Assembly (NCBI RefSeq): GCF_015670405.1
Contig: NZ_JADPBQ010000014.1
Span: 1 to 64,000 of the forward strand
Direction: 5' to 3'
Length of the DNA stretch: 64,000 bases
From: Clostridium sp. 1001271B_151109_B4
GTDB lineage: Bacteria; Bacillota; Clostridia; Clostridiales; Clostridiaceae
Positions 43,483 to 52,221 of this stretch are shown here, one piece after another. The notes below the pieces were generated by a model, which saw nothing but the letters and a program-made list of their open reading frames with translations, was not told where the DNA came from and did not search any database. Numbering within the stretch: the stretch's first letter is position 1; each line of letters opens with the position of its first letter. The position numbers and the translations under genes were made by a program.

Positions 43483-44061
43483 TTATTTACAATTTAAATT
43501 GCCAGGTTTAACGTTATCTTGTACGTTTCTTAATGCTTCACCAAATCTTTGATAATGGACTACTTCTCTTTCCCTTAAGAAGCCTAAAATCTTTTTAATT
43601 TCAGCATCATCTGTTAAGTTTAGCAACCATTCATAAGTTGCTCTAGCTTTTTGTTCAGCAGCCATATCTTCATGTAAATCAGCAATTACATCACCTTTGG
43701 CTTGAATATAAGTTGCAGTCCAAGGGTTACCTGTAGCATCAGTATAAAAAAGTGCCTTACCGTGGTCTGCATAGTGACCAGCTAAACCAGCAGCTTTAAT
43801 TTCATCTATTGATGCATTGCTCATTAGTTGATATACCATGGTTCCAAGTATTTCTACATGGGCCATTTCTTCTGTTCCTATGTCAGTTAATAGACCTTTT
43901 GATTTGTTTGTTGGCATTGTATATCTTTGATTTAAATATCTAAGTGCAGCCCCTAGTTCCCCGTCGGGACCACCATATTGAGTTATTAAAAGTTTTGCCA
44001 TATTTAAATCAGAGCATTTCAAATTAACAGGATATTCTAATGTTTTTACATAGTACCACAT
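43483..44061 (-). CDS. cotJC: Spore coat protein CotJC (manganese-catalase family)
   Basis: About 192 residues of the Mn-catalase family. Metal-site residues are visible in GELGAALRYLNQRY, IGTEEMAHVEILGTMV, DLHEDMAAEQKARATYEWL and REREVVHYQRFGEAL. ATG 44061 follows AAGGAGGAG on the minus strand and matches the family start MWYYVKTLEYPV. It is a spore inner-coat component, last gene of the cotJABC operon, expected to be made in the mother cell. Confidence 0.95.
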   Translation of the reverse strand: MWYYVKTLEYPVNLKCSDLNMAKLLITQYGGPDGELGAALRYLNQRYTMPTNKSKGLLTDIGTEEMAHVEILGTMVYQLMSNASIDEIKAAGLAGHYADHGKALFYTDATGNPWTATYIQAKGDVIADLHEDMAAEQKARATYEWLLNLTDDAEIKKILGFLREREVVHYQRFGEALRNVQDNVKPGNLNCK

Positions 44062-44065
44062 AAAC

Positions 44066-44329
44066 TTACTCCTCCTTATTACTTTCTTTTTCCCAAGGCC
44101 AAGGACTGTCAATCCATACTTCAGGATTTTGAATATAAGAAGAGCCAAAGTTAGTTAAAGGACCATAATCTTGCTCATAATCCCAAATTAATTTTCTTAG
44201 CTTAGAGGAAATTACTTTATAATCATCAGTTGCATTTTTACAATTAGGAAAATTATCTAAATATAGATTTAAATCTAAAGCAAAAAATTGAAGTTTTCTA
44301 ATTGCATTTAAACATTCATGCTTATTCAT
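44066..44329 (-). CDS. cotJB: Spore coat protein CotJB
   Basis: 87 residues (KHECLNAIRKLQFFALDLNLYLDNFPNC..., ending in NPEVWIDSPWPWEKESNKEE). The WPWE motif is characteristic of CotJB. ATG 44329 follows GGAGGAG; its first four bases overlap the end of cotJA. It builds into the coat together with CotJA and CotJC. Confidence 0.92.
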   Translation of the reverse strand: MNKHECLNAIRKLQFFALDLNLYLDNFPNCKNATDDYKVISSKLRKLIWDYEQDYGPLTNFGSSYIQNPEVWIDSPWPWEKESNKEE

Positions 44330-44601
44330 ATTTTCTCCTCCTTGGAATACATAATTGCACAATAAGGACTATAAAGATCCTTAAATATTGTTCCAGCATC
44401 AAAAGCTGAGTTTAAATCAAACAGGTTTTGATAGGGTTGTAGAACAATACATGCTTTAGCATAAGTCATAGGAGAAAAAACTTTAAATGATTCATAACAG
44501 TTCTTTTTGGTATCAGCACAGGCAATATTACAACCAACATCAGATGTATTTTTAATACAATCATCGCAGTTTATACATTTATCTATTCTTTGATAGTACA
44601 T
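44326..44601 (-). CDS. cotJA: Spore coat protein CotJA-like, with Cys-rich N-terminus
   Basis: 91 residues. The C-terminal part (AKACIVLQPYQNLFDLNSAFDAGTIFKDLYSPY) matches CotJA. The N-terminal 40 residues carry seven cysteines (CINCDDCIKN, CNIACAD, C), more than the Bacillus protein as I know it, and could bind a metal. First gene of the cotJ operon; overlaps cotJB by four bases. Confidence 0.87.
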   Translation of the reverse strand: MYYQRIDKCINCDDCIKNTSDVGCNIACADTKKNCYESFKVFSPMTYAKACIVLQPYQNLFDLNSAFDAGTIFKDLYSPYCAIMYSKEEKI

Positions 44602-44672
44602 AATAGTGTATCCCTTCGTAAAAATTATCTACAATACACTTTATGTATAAGCAAAAAAAATGTGAGGAAATA

Positions 44673-44680
44673 TTGTCGAA
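44673..44680. promoter_or_regulatory. Spo0A-box-like site upstream of cotJ
   Basis: TTGTCGAA at 44673-44680 matches the Spo0A box core TGTCGAA exactly, 72 bases before the cotJA start. A single 8-mer, so suggestive only. Confidence 0.3.
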
Positions 44681-44836
44681 TTAAATTATTTTACTTTCTT
44701 TATGACCACAATAATCACACTTAAAATAAATCTTTCCATGCACCTTATTATCATACGCATATTCATATTCATGCATTGATTCACCACAAACAGGGCAAGT
44801 AAGTGTTAAATTTTTATTTGAAATATTTTTTTTCAT
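44681..44836 (-). CDS. Small zinc-ribbon protein
   Basis: 51 residues, beginning MKKNISNKNLTLTCPVCGES and ending KCDYCGHKESKII. Two CxxC pairs (CPVC and CDYC) form a zinc ribbon. AAAGGAG lies upstream on the minus strand. Its stop abuts the Spo0A-like box before cotJ. Role unknown. Confidence 0.7.
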   Translation of the reverse strand: MKKNISNKNLTLTCPVCGESMHEYEYAYDNKVHGKIYFKCDYCGHKESKII

Positions 44837-44849
44837 AAATTTTACTCCT

Positions 44850-44978
44850 TTAAGTGAAATTCAAAATCTTCGATTTTGTTAATTGAACTTGCTTGAAACT
44901 CCAAATTTTAATTTGGTTAAGCTGAAAGTACACTTTAGTGTACTCATCTGATTTTATATGAAGATGAGTTTCCTTTAA
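44850..44978 (+). ncRNA. Structured repeat element, copy 2
   Basis: Same plan as copy 1 at 36766-36895. Unit 1: AAGT (44852-44855) with ACTT (44887-44890) around CAAAATC-TTC-GATTTTG (44862-44878). Unit 2: GCTT (44891-44894) with AAGC (44919-44922) around CCAAATT-TT-AATTTGG (44901-44916). Then a perfect hairpin AGTACACT/AGTGTACT (44926-44943) and CATCT/AGATG. GAAACTC (44895-44901) pairs perfectly with GAGTTTC (44966-44972), just before a T-rich run. Sequences differ from copy 1 but the pairings are kept. The 304-bp gap 44837-45140 holds nothing else. Confidence 0.6.
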
Positions 44979-45140
44979 TTATTATATAACTATTTATAAT
45001 ATTCAATAATAAAGAATAAAATGTAGACAGAAAGATATATAACTCAACAAAACATTACTTTATTTGCAAAAGAATAAAAAAGGAGTAAAATATAAAAATG
45101 CAATAGATAAATATTAACATAAGATAAAATTTAATAAGAA

Positions 45141-45517
45141 ATGATAGATAAAATGGAGCGTAAGTTTAATATTTTTGAAACTATGACATTAGTAACAACA
45201 GTATATTATTTAGGAAAATTTTTAAGAGCTAAAATAAAGTTTTTATCAAAGTATTGTATAACAGCTCCTGTTGTTGGAGGGCTCATTTTTGCAATAGTAA
45301 TGTTAATATTAAAAGTAACTAATATAGCAACTATAATGTTAGACACAACATTACAAAATTTATTTATGATAGCTTTTTTCGCTAGTGTTGACTTTACAGC
45401 AAGTTTTAAGGTTTTAAAAAGTGGGGGATTAAGGTTGCTGTGTTTTTAGCGTTAGCAATACTTTTAGTAATTTCTCAGTAAATTATCCTTTGTCAGTTGT
45501 AGCAGGTATTGTTATAA
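45141..45517 (+). pseudogene. gltS: Truncated and frameshifted sodium/glutamate symporter (gltS) gene
   Basis: The first 100 codons match the N-terminal part of GltS (LGKFLRAKIKFLSKYCITAPVVGGLIFA, LDTTLQNLFMIAFFASVDFTASFKVLKSGG). The frame then breaks at about 45430; a shifted frame gives VAVFLALAILLVISQ and, after a stop, NYPLSVVAGIV, all plausible GltS sequence. The remaining two thirds are deleted. No ribosome site is evident. Clearly non-functional. Confidence 0.7.
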
Positions 45518-45553
45518 TATAGTAATAATATAATTGAAAAGTAGGTGACTATA

Positions 45554-46957
45554 ATGTATAAAAAACAAATAGAAGAATATTTTAACTTGCATAAAGATGA
45601 GATGCTAGAAGATATATGCAAGGTAATAAGAATAAAAAGTGATAGACAAGAGCCGAAAGAAGGAATGCCTTTTGGTGAAGGTGTAGTAAAGGTTTTAAAT
45701 GAGGCATTAGATATTGCTAGCAATATGGGATTTGAAACTAATAATTATGATAATTATGTTGGAACAGTAGATTTTAATGATAAAGAAAAGGCATTAGATA
45801 TTTTAGCACATCTTGATGTAGTTCCAGCTGGAGATGAATGGACAGTTACAGGGCCTTATGAGCCTATTATAAAGGATGGAAAATTGTATGGAAGAGGTTC
45901 TGCGGATGATAAGGGACCAGCAATAGTAGCATTATATGCTTTAAAGGCAGTTAAAGATTTAAATATACCATTAAATAAGAATGTTAGACTTATATTAGGA
46001 ACTGATGAAGAATGCGGAAGTGCTGATATTGAGTATTATTATAAAATAGAAAAAGAAGCACCTATGACTTTTTCACCAGATGCTGACTTTCCAGTTATTA
46101 ATGTTGAAAAAGGTGGACTAAAGGCTAACTTTATATCTGATTTCAAGGAAGATACAACAATGCCTAGAATTATATCAGTAAATTCAGGAGTTAAGGTAAA
46201 TGTTATTCCAGATAAGGCAACAGCAGTAATTGAAGGAATAGATAAGAGTGAAGTTGAGAAATATTGTGATACAGTAACAAATAAAATTGGAGTAAAATTT
46301 ACTGTTAATGAAGAAAATAATAAATGTATTATTGAAGCTAAAGGAAAAGGTGCTCATGCAGCTTATCCAGAAGGTGGTAACAATGCATTAACTGGAATTT
46401 TAACATTATTATCTTCAATGCCATTTGCTGATAGTGAAGGATTTAAAAAATTATGTGAAATTAATAAATTATTACCACATGGTGACTATAAAGGTGAAGC
46501 TATTGGAGTAAAGATGGCTGATGAAGTTTCAGGAGAATTAACTTTATCATTTACTATTTTTGAGTATACTACTACAAAATTAAAAGGAACTTTTGATTGT
46601 AGAGCACCTTTATGTGCAAATGATGAAAATTTAAGAGATGTAGTTTCTGAAAATTTAAGGAATGTTGGAGTAATTTTGGAACCATGTAATGTATTTGAAG
46701 GACATTATGTTGATGAAAATTCTGATTTTGTTCAAACATTATTAAGATGTTACGAAATGTATAGTGGGAAAAAAGGTGAATGTATAGCAATTGGTGGAGG
46801 GACTTATGTCCATCACATAAAAAATGGTGTTGCATTTGGATGTACAATGCCTGGAACTGATAATAATATGCATGGAAATGATGAATTTGCAGTTATAGAT
46901 GAGCTTATACTTAGCGCTAAAATATTTACACAAGCAATAATAGAATTATGTAAATAA
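45554..46957 (+). CDS. pepV: Dipeptidase PepV-like (M20 family)
   Basis: About 467 residues, a zinc aminopeptidase of the M20 family that splits dipeptides in the cytoplasm. The metal site shows HLDVVPAGDEW, GRGSADDKGP (bridging Asp), TDEECGSAD (general base Glu then ligand) and FSPDADFPV. The dimerisation lid follows, and the last His lies in TMPGTDNNMHGNDEF. ATG 45554 follows GTAGGTGAC; GTG 45545 is part of that site. It lies 31 bases before pepT in one peptide-use operon. Confidence 0.92.
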   Translation: MYKKQIEEYFNLHKDEMLEDICKVIRIKSDRQEPKEGMPFGEGVVKVLNEALDIASNMGFETNNYDNYVGTVDFNDKEKALDILAHLDVVPAGDEWTVTGPYEPIIKDGKLYGRGSADDKGPAIVALYALKAVKDLNIPLNKNVRLILGTDEECGSADIEYYYKIEKEAPMTFSPDADFPVINVEKGGLKANFISDFKEDTTMPRIISVNSGVKVNVIPDKATAVIEGIDKSEVEKYCDTVTNKIGVKFTVNEENNKCIIEAKGKGAHAAYPEGGNNALTGILTLLSSMPFADSEGFKKLCEINKLLPHGDYKGEAIGVKMADEVSGELTLSFTIFEYTTTKLKGTFDCRAPLCANDENLRDVVSENLRNVGVILEPCNVFEGHYVDENSDFVQTLLRCYEMYSGKKGECIAIGGGTYVHHIKNGVAFGCTMPGTDNNMHGNDEFAVIDELILSAKIFTQAIIELCK

Positions 46958-46988
46958 TATAATAATTTATATAGAGGGAGATAAAAAT

Positions 46989-48203
46989 ATGCAAGCATAT
47001 GAAAGATTAATAAAATACGCAAAAATTTATACAACGTCTGATCCTAAATCAGAAACTACACCGTCAACTAAGAGACAATTTGATTTAGCTAATATTTTAG
47101 TTGAAGAAATGAAGGAAATAGGAATTCAAGAAGTTAGAGTAGATGAAAATTGCTATGTTTATGGAGTTATTCCTGCAAGCAAAGGTTATGAAGATAAATA
47201 TAGTATAGGGTTAATAGCTCATATGGATACTGCACCTGCAGCACCAGGAGAAAATGTAAATCCACAATTAGTTGAAAATTATAATGGAGAAGATTTAACT
47301 CTTTTAAATGGAACTGTTTTATCAGTAGAAAAATTTCCACATTTGAAGAACTTAAAAGGGAGAACTTTAATTACAACAGATGGTAATACTCTTTTAGGAG
47401 CTGATGATAAAGCGGGTATAGCTGAAATATTAACAGCTTGTGAAAGAATAATAAAAGAAAATATTCCTCATGGTAAGATATGTATTGGATTTACACCAGA
47501 TGAAGAAATAGGAAGAGGAGCTAATAAATTTGATGTAAAGAATTTTGGAGCACAATTTGCTTATACAATGGACGGTGGAGTTGAAGGTGAAATTTCTTAT
47601 GAAAACTTTAATGCTTCAGCAGCTACAGTTGAGATACATGGTGTTTCAGTTCATCCAGGATCAGCAAAGAATACAATGATTAATGCAACAAATGTTGGTA
47701 TCGAGTTTGATAGAATGTTACCTCAAGGTGAAAAGCCAGAATATACTGAAGGATATGAAGGATTCTATTATTTAGAAAGCTTTAGAGGAAATACAGATCA
47801 TGCTGTATTAGGATATATATTAAGAGATCATGATGCTTGCAAACTTGAATCTAAGAAATCTACATTACAGCTAATTGAAAAGTTATTAAACGAAAAATAT
47901 GGAGAAGGTACTGTTAAGTTAACAATTACTGATCAATATAAGAATATGGCTGAACATGTTAAGCCATGCATGCATTTACTTGATAATGCAATAGCTGCAA
48001 TGAAGAGTTTAAATGTTACTCCAGTAATTGAACCTATAAGAGGTGGAACAGATGGAGCAACTCTTAGCTATATGGGATTACCTTGTCCTAACTTAGGAAC
48101 TGGTGGATATGCATTCCATGGTGAATATGAGCATATTACTGTAGAAGGTATGGAAATTGCAACTAATATAATAATTGAAATATTAAAGAAGTATGCACAA
48201 TAA
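46989..48203 (+). CDS. pepT: Tripeptide aminopeptidase PepT
   Basis: 404 residues of peptidase T, an M20B zinc enzyme that removes the N-terminal residue of tripeptides. Motifs: AHMDTAPAAPGENVNP (ligand His and Asp), LLGADDKAGIAEI, TPDEEIGRGA, YTMDGGVEGE and the C-terminal RGGTDGATLSYMGLPCPNLGTGGYAFHGEYE. Length typical. GAGGGAG ribosome site. Confidence 0.96.
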   Translation: MQAYERLIKYAKIYTTSDPKSETTPSTKRQFDLANILVEEMKEIGIQEVRVDENCYVYGVIPASKGYEDKYSIGLIAHMDTAPAAPGENVNPQLVENYNGEDLTLLNGTVLSVEKFPHLKNLKGRTLITTDGNTLLGADDKAGIAEILTACERIIKENIPHGKICIGFTPDEEIGRGANKFDVKNFGAQFAYTMDGGVEGEISYENFNASAATVEIHGVSVHPGSAKNTMINATNVGIEFDRMLPQGEKPEYTEGYEGFYYLESFRGNTDHAVLGYILRDHDACKLESKKSTLQLIEKLLNEKYGEGTVKLTITDQYKNMAEHVKPCMHLLDNAIAAMKSLNVTPVIEPIRGGTDGATLSYMGLPCPNLGTGGYAFHGEYEHITVEGMEIATNIIIEILKKYAQ

Positions 48204-48225
48204 TTTTATATAAAACTTACATTAG

Positions 48226-48263
48226 ATAAGCAGAGTGAATATTATGACTCTGCTTATTTTTAA
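48226..48263 (+). terminator. Terminator of pepV-pepT
   Basis: ATAAGCAGAGT pairs with ACTCTGCTTAT, then TTTTTAAT. Confidence 0.85.
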
Positions 48264-48346
48264 TATTATGTATATATATTAAAAAATGAAGATGAAAACT
48301 TTAAAATATAAAAAAGTATTTATTTTGGGGGAAGAGGTGAGGAAGT

Positions 48347-48844
48347 ATGGAGAAAATTATTGTGGTAGGATGTGGTGGTGCAGGAAAATCAACATTTTCT
48401 AGAGAACTATCTAATAAATTAGATATACCAGTATATCATTTAGATAAATTATTTTGGAATGAAGGATGGATTGAAACTCCGAAGGCAGAATTTAATAAAA
48501 AAATTGAAAAAGTGATAAACAAAGATAAATGGATAATAGATGGAAATTATATTAGAACAATTGATATAAGAGCAAAGAAGGCAGATACAATAATTTTTAT
48601 TAATATGCCAACATATATTTGTCTTTATAGAATTTTTAAGAGACGATTTATGTATAGGGGAAAAAGCAGACCAGATATGGCGGAAGGGTGTCCAGAAGGA
48701 ATTGACATAGAGTTTTTTAAGTGGGTATTGAGTTATAATAAAAAAATTAGACCAGAAATACTTAAAAAGCTAAGTTTATATAAGGAAAAAGATATCATAA
48801 TTTTAAATGGGAAGAAAGAAGTAAGGAAGTTTTTAGAGGGATAA
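48347..48844 (+). CDS. P-loop kinase-like protein (FlaR/topology-modulation family)
   Basis: 165 residues. Walker A GCGGAGKST (residues 8-16), then YHLDKLFWNEGW, WIIDGNYIRT, and a lid segment (FKRRFMYRGKSRPDMAEGCPEGIDIEF). This is the adenylate-kinase-like family annotated as DNA topology modulation protein FlaR. Likely a small nucleotide or nucleoside kinase; true substrate unknown. Single gene. Confidence 0.85.
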   Translation: MEKIIVVGCGGAGKSTFSRELSNKLDIPVYHLDKLFWNEGWIETPKAEFNKKIEKVINKDKWIIDGNYIRTIDIRAKKADTIIFINMPTYICLYRIFKRRFMYRGKSRPDMAEGCPEGIDIEFFKWVLSYNKKIRPEILKKLSLYKEKDIIILNGKKEVRKFLEG

Positions 48845-49053
48845 ATATTTTGCTTAGAATGTGTTTCTTTAAACTTTAAAATGGAGAAATAGTTTTAATA
48901 ATACTAAATAATTCATTATATAGAAATATTTCTGTTAATAAAAGAAAAAGATAGAATTTAAAAGGTAACTTAACTAAGTAATAAAATTTAATGAGTTTTA
49001 AGGAAAAACAAGCAAATTCAATATTTGAGAAAACTAATTAAGAGTATTAATAT

Positions 49054-49077
49054 TTAATTAAGTAATTACTTAATTAA
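49054..49077. promoter_or_regulatory. 24-bp perfect palindrome, likely ArsR operator
   Basis: TTAATTAAGTAATTACTTAATTAA lies 13 bases before the ArsR ATG, just upstream of its ribosome site. The position fits autoregulation by the ArsR protein. Confidence 0.65.
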
Positions 49078-49090
49078 ATTAGAGGTGCTT

Positions 49091-49474
49091 ATGAACGAGA
49101 AGATTAAGATATTTAAAGCTATAGGTGATGAAACAAGAGTAAAAATTCTACTTTTATTATCAAATAGAAATATTTGCGCAAAGGGAATTGCTAAGCATTT
49201 AGAGATTTCTGAAGCCGCAGTATCTCAGCATATTAAGATTTTAAAAGAAGCTAATATAATAATTGCATATAAGCAAGGATATTATGTTATGTATGAATTA
49301 AATGAGAAAGTATTAGCGGAAGCTATAGGTTTCATAAATCTTCTTATTCATAAAAATACTGATTTAATTTCAAATGAGTACAATTTTAATATTGAAGAGG
49401 TAAATACTGATAGGTGTAAGCATGGATGCAAATCCATGAAGGGTTGTTGTAAAAACAAAATTAAGGAGGAATAA
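49091..49474 (+). CDS. ArsR-family regulator with Cys-rich C-terminus
   Basis: About 127 residues. The winged helix occupies residues 1-80 (FKAIGDETRVKILLLLSNRNICAKGIAKHLEISEAAVSQHIKILKEANII). The C-terminal tail has six closely spaced cysteines and a histidine (RCKHGCKSMKGCCKN), a likely metal or cluster sensor. ATG 49091 follows GAGGTG. It lies two bases from the NifX-like gene, so both are one operon under the palindrome at 49054-49077. Confidence 0.88.
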   Translation: MNEKIKIFKAIGDETRVKILLLLSNRNICAKGIAKHLEISEAAVSQHIKILKEANIIIAYKQGYYVMYELNEKVLAEAIGFINLLIHKNTDLISNEYNFNIEEVNTDRCKHGCKSMKGCCKNKIKEE

Positions 49475-49476
49475 AA

Positions 49477-49857
49477 ATGAAAGTATGTTTTCCAGTTAAC
49501 TCTAATGAAGGTTTAAATAGTATGCCATATAATCACTTTGGAAGCGCTCCAGAATTTGTTGTATGGGATGGGGAAAGTAATGTAGTTAAATCAATTAGTA
49601 ATGGTGATTTAGGGCATGAGCACGGAAAGTGTAATCCTATTAAAGCATTATCAGGAGAAGTAGTTGATGCTGTAGTTGTAGGAGGAATAGGTAAAGGTGC
49701 CATTGTTAAATTAAACTCTATGGGAATAAAGGTATATGAAGCTATTGAAGGAACAATATCAGATAATATTAATTCACTTAAGAATGGTGTATTAAAAGAA
49801 TTTGATAGTAATCATACATGTAATCATGATGGATGCTCTCATCATGGTAATAAATAA
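49477..49857 (+). CDS. NifX/NifB-associated (dinitrogenase Fe-Mo cofactor-like) protein
   Basis: 126 residues of the dinitrogenase iron-molybdenum cofactor superfamily (MTH1175/NafY-like): YNHFGSAPEFVVWD, VDAVVVGGIGKGAIVKLNSMGIKVYEA. It adds a Cys/His-rich tail (HTCNHDGCSHHGNK). No nif genes are present, so it is not a nitrogenase factor here; it more likely carries or senses iron or another metal. AAGGAGGAA ribosome site. Partner of the ArsR gene. Confidence 0.85.
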   Translation: MKVCFPVNSNEGLNSMPYNHFGSAPEFVVWDGESNVVKSISNGDLGHEHGKCNPIKALSGEVVDAVVVGGIGKGAIVKLNSMGIKVYEAIEGTISDNINSLKNGVLKEFDSNHTCNHDGCSHHGNK

Positions 49858-49877
49858 AAAAATATATATATATAACG

Positions 49878-49907
49878 AAAAAGCATCATTAACTTGATGC
49901 TTTTTTA
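49878..49907 (+). terminator. Terminator of arsR-nifX-like operon
   Basis: AAAAAGCATCA pairs with TGATGCTTTTT. Confidence 0.85.
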
Positions 49908-50026
49908 TGTATATAACCTTTTGATTGGTAAAAAAAGGAATGGAAAGAACATACTTTCACTTTGGGTAAATTTGTAGTAAAATTAAATGATACGATAGTA
50001 TATTTTGTACAAAGGATGGAAAATTA

Positions 50027-50581
50027 ATGAGCGGAAAAGAGCATATGATTGTAGGGACTACTGCAACAGCAACAATGGGAATTGGTTTCTTAGTAACAAA
50101 AACATTTGATAGTGTAATTTACTTAGTACCATTAATAATTGGGGGATTTATAGGATCGTATATGCCAGATATAGATTCTCATAATTCAAAAGTAAGACAA
50201 GCGTTTAATAAAATATTAACTTTTTTAATAATAGCAATCTTTATTGGATATGTTTTGGGGATTATGTTAAATGTAAATGATATTATTGTATTTTTACAAA
50301 GCAATTTTAATAATTATTTTGGTGCTATTATGTTTTGTATAGTAACAATACTAGGAAAGTTATCGCCTCATAGAATGTTCACACATAAATGGTTAGGAAC
50401 ATTATCATTTTGTGGCTGTGTTTACTTTATAGGAAATATTTATTTAACATTAGGCTTTACAATGGGATATATATTACATATAGTTTGTGATAGATTTTCG
50501 CCTAGGGGGAAAAACCTGAAATTTTTTGAGTTTAAGTTACCCTGCAGAAATTCAAAAAACAAAACTACAATTGTTTGGTAA
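50027..50581 (+). CDS. YdjM-like metal-dependent hydrolase (membrane)
   Basis: 184 residues of the YdjM/DUF457 family. It has about four membrane helices and the family's His/Asp residues: KEHMIVG near the start, SYMPDIDSHNS (about 45), SPHRMFTHKWLG (about 116) and LHIVCDRFSPRG (about 146). Predicted membrane-bound metal hydrolase; substrate unknown. Ribosome site weak (AAGGATGG). Confidence 0.87.
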   Translation: MSGKEHMIVGTTATATMGIGFLVTKTFDSVIYLVPLIIGGFIGSYMPDIDSHNSKVRQAFNKILTFLIIAIFIGYVLGIMLNVNDIIVFLQSNFNNYFGAIMFCIVTILGKLSPHRMFTHKWLGTLSFCGCVYFIGNIYLTLGFTMGYILHIVCDRFSPRGKNLKFFEFKLPCRNSKNKTTIVW

Positions 50582-50704
50582 AAATGAAGTTTCAGCAAGA
50601 ACAATGTATATGCCTATTTAATAATAAGAAAATTATTGATACAATTATAAGTAAAAAGAGAGATGAAAATAACATTATTTAATAAACAATATTGAGGTGA
50701 AATA

Positions 50705-52102
50705 ATGATTAACTATGATTATGGAAGATTAACTGGTGAAGTTATTACTAGGGAAGATTTTGAATATGAAGAAGAAAGAAAAGCTTGGAATAGGGCTATA
50801 GAAAAGTATCCACTAATTATTGTATATTGTAAAACAGAAGAGGATATCAGAAATGCAATTATATTTGCTAAGGCTAACTCACTTTCAATAAGAATAAGAA
50901 ATGGGCGTCATCATTATGAAGGATATTCTACAGGAAATGATGTAGTAGTTATTGATGTAAGTAAAATGAATAAAATATACATAGATGAAGAAAATGAAAA
51001 AGTAAAGATTCAAGCAGGAGTAAGAAATAGGGAATTGTATGAAGCTACTGGGAAAAAAGGATATCCATTTCCTGGTGGAGGATGCCCTACAGTAAGTGCA
51101 GTTGGATTCACTTTAGGTGGAGGTTGGGGATACTCTGCAAGGCTTTTAGGACTTGGATGCGATAGATTAGTTGAAGTTGAATTAATAGATTGCAATGGGA
51201 AAACTATAATTTGCAATAAGGAAATAAATGAAGATTTGTTTTGGGCATTAAGGGGCTGTGGTGGAGGTAATTTTGGTGTAGTTACTTCTATGACTTATAA
51301 TTTACCACCTAGAATTGATATGGTTACATTGGTTAATATAGATTTTACACATATAGATTTTGAAGAAAATATTGATTTGATTGAAAAATGGCAAGAGATT
51401 TATAAGGTTATGGATAAGAGAGCTAATTTTAAGTTAGCTTGTTATAATTCAAGTGATAGAGGTAAAGGTGTTAAGATAGTTGGATTAGTATATGGAGATA
51501 AAAAGCTGACAAATGAAATACTAAAGCCGATTAAAGATATTGTATCTCAAGGGAGTTATAAACTTGATTATATAGATATTTTTGAAGCAAATAAAATAAT
51601 TCAAGATAGTCATCCAGAATTTGAAAGATATAAAAGTGCAGGTAGATTTGTTTATAAGGATTATACTAGGGAAGAAATTACTAAACTTTTAGAATTAATT
51701 GATGAAAGAGCGGAAGGGGCTACTTATACAGCAATAACTTTTTATGGATTAGGTGGAGTAATAAAGGAAGTTAAAAGTGATAGTACAGCTTTCTATCATA
51801 GAGATGCACAGTTTATCTTAGGGTTCCAATCAGTTTGGGAAGAACCTAGGTTTGCACCAGTAAATAGAAAATGGTTTGTAGAAAAATTAGAGTACATAAA
51901 ATTTATAACAGATGGTGGATTTGTTAATTTCCCATGTCAGGAGATAAATAGTCAATCAAAAAGTTATGAAGAGGAATATTATGGGGAAAATTCAGAGTTG
52001 TTAAAATTAATAAAAGAAAAATATGATAAAGATGATTTCTTTAATTTTGAACAAGATATTAGAATAGAGAGAAAATTATTTTATGATTTCCTTGTTAGAT
52101 AA
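50705..52102 (+). CDS. FAD-binding oxidoreductase, berberine-bridge-enzyme type (bicovalent FAD)
   Basis: 465 residues: a PCMH-type FAD-binding domain and a C-terminal BBE domain. His69 in NGRHHYEGYSTGND corresponds to the 8-alpha-histidyl link and Cys127 in GGGCPTVSAVGFTLGGGWG to the 6-S-cysteinyl link, so FAD is probably bound at two points. LRGCGGGNFGVVTS is the third motif. The tail NFEQDIR corresponds to the family's usual NFPQSI-like ending. Such enzymes oxidise sugars or small alcohols using oxygen; in an anaerobe the acceptor is unclear. No signal peptide. GAGGTGAAATA ribosome site. Confidence 0.88.
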   Translation: MINYDYGRLTGEVITREDFEYEEERKAWNRAIEKYPLIIVYCKTEEDIRNAIIFAKANSLSIRIRNGRHHYEGYSTGNDVVVIDVSKMNKIYIDEENEKVKIQAGVRNRELYEATGKKGYPFPGGGCPTVSAVGFTLGGGWGYSARLLGLGCDRLVEVELIDCNGKTIICNKEINEDLFWALRGCGGGNFGVVTSMTYNLPPRIDMVTLVNIDFTHIDFEENIDLIEKWQEIYKVMDKRANFKLACYNSSDRGKGVKIVGLVYGDKKLTNEILKPIKDIVSQGSYKLDYIDIFEANKIIQDSHPEFERYKSAGRFVYKDYTREEITKLLELIDERAEGATYTAITFYGLGGVIKEVKSDSTAFYHRDAQFILGFQSVWEEPRFAPVNRKWFVEKLEYIKFITDGGFVNFPCQEINSQSKSYEEEYYGENSELLKLIKEKYDKDDFFNFEQDIRIERKLFYDFLVR

Positions 52103-52129
52103 TATTTAGAAGGTTATTATTAAGATAAT

Positions 52130-52178
52130 AAAAATAACAGTAGAGATAGTATATTACTCTACTGTTATTTGTTATTTT
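52130..52178. terminator. Terminator between convergent genes
   Basis: AAATAACAGTAGAGATA pairs with TCTACTGTTATTT, T-rich both ways. Confidence 0.85.
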
Positions 52179-52221
52179 CTTTAAAAGAATAAAGATTAGA
52201 TTATTAATATAAAAATACTAC

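Noticed and set aside
49477-49857. Nitrogen-fixation gene
   Set aside because: The fold is NifX-like but no nif genes are present and such proteins are common in non-fixing anaerobes.
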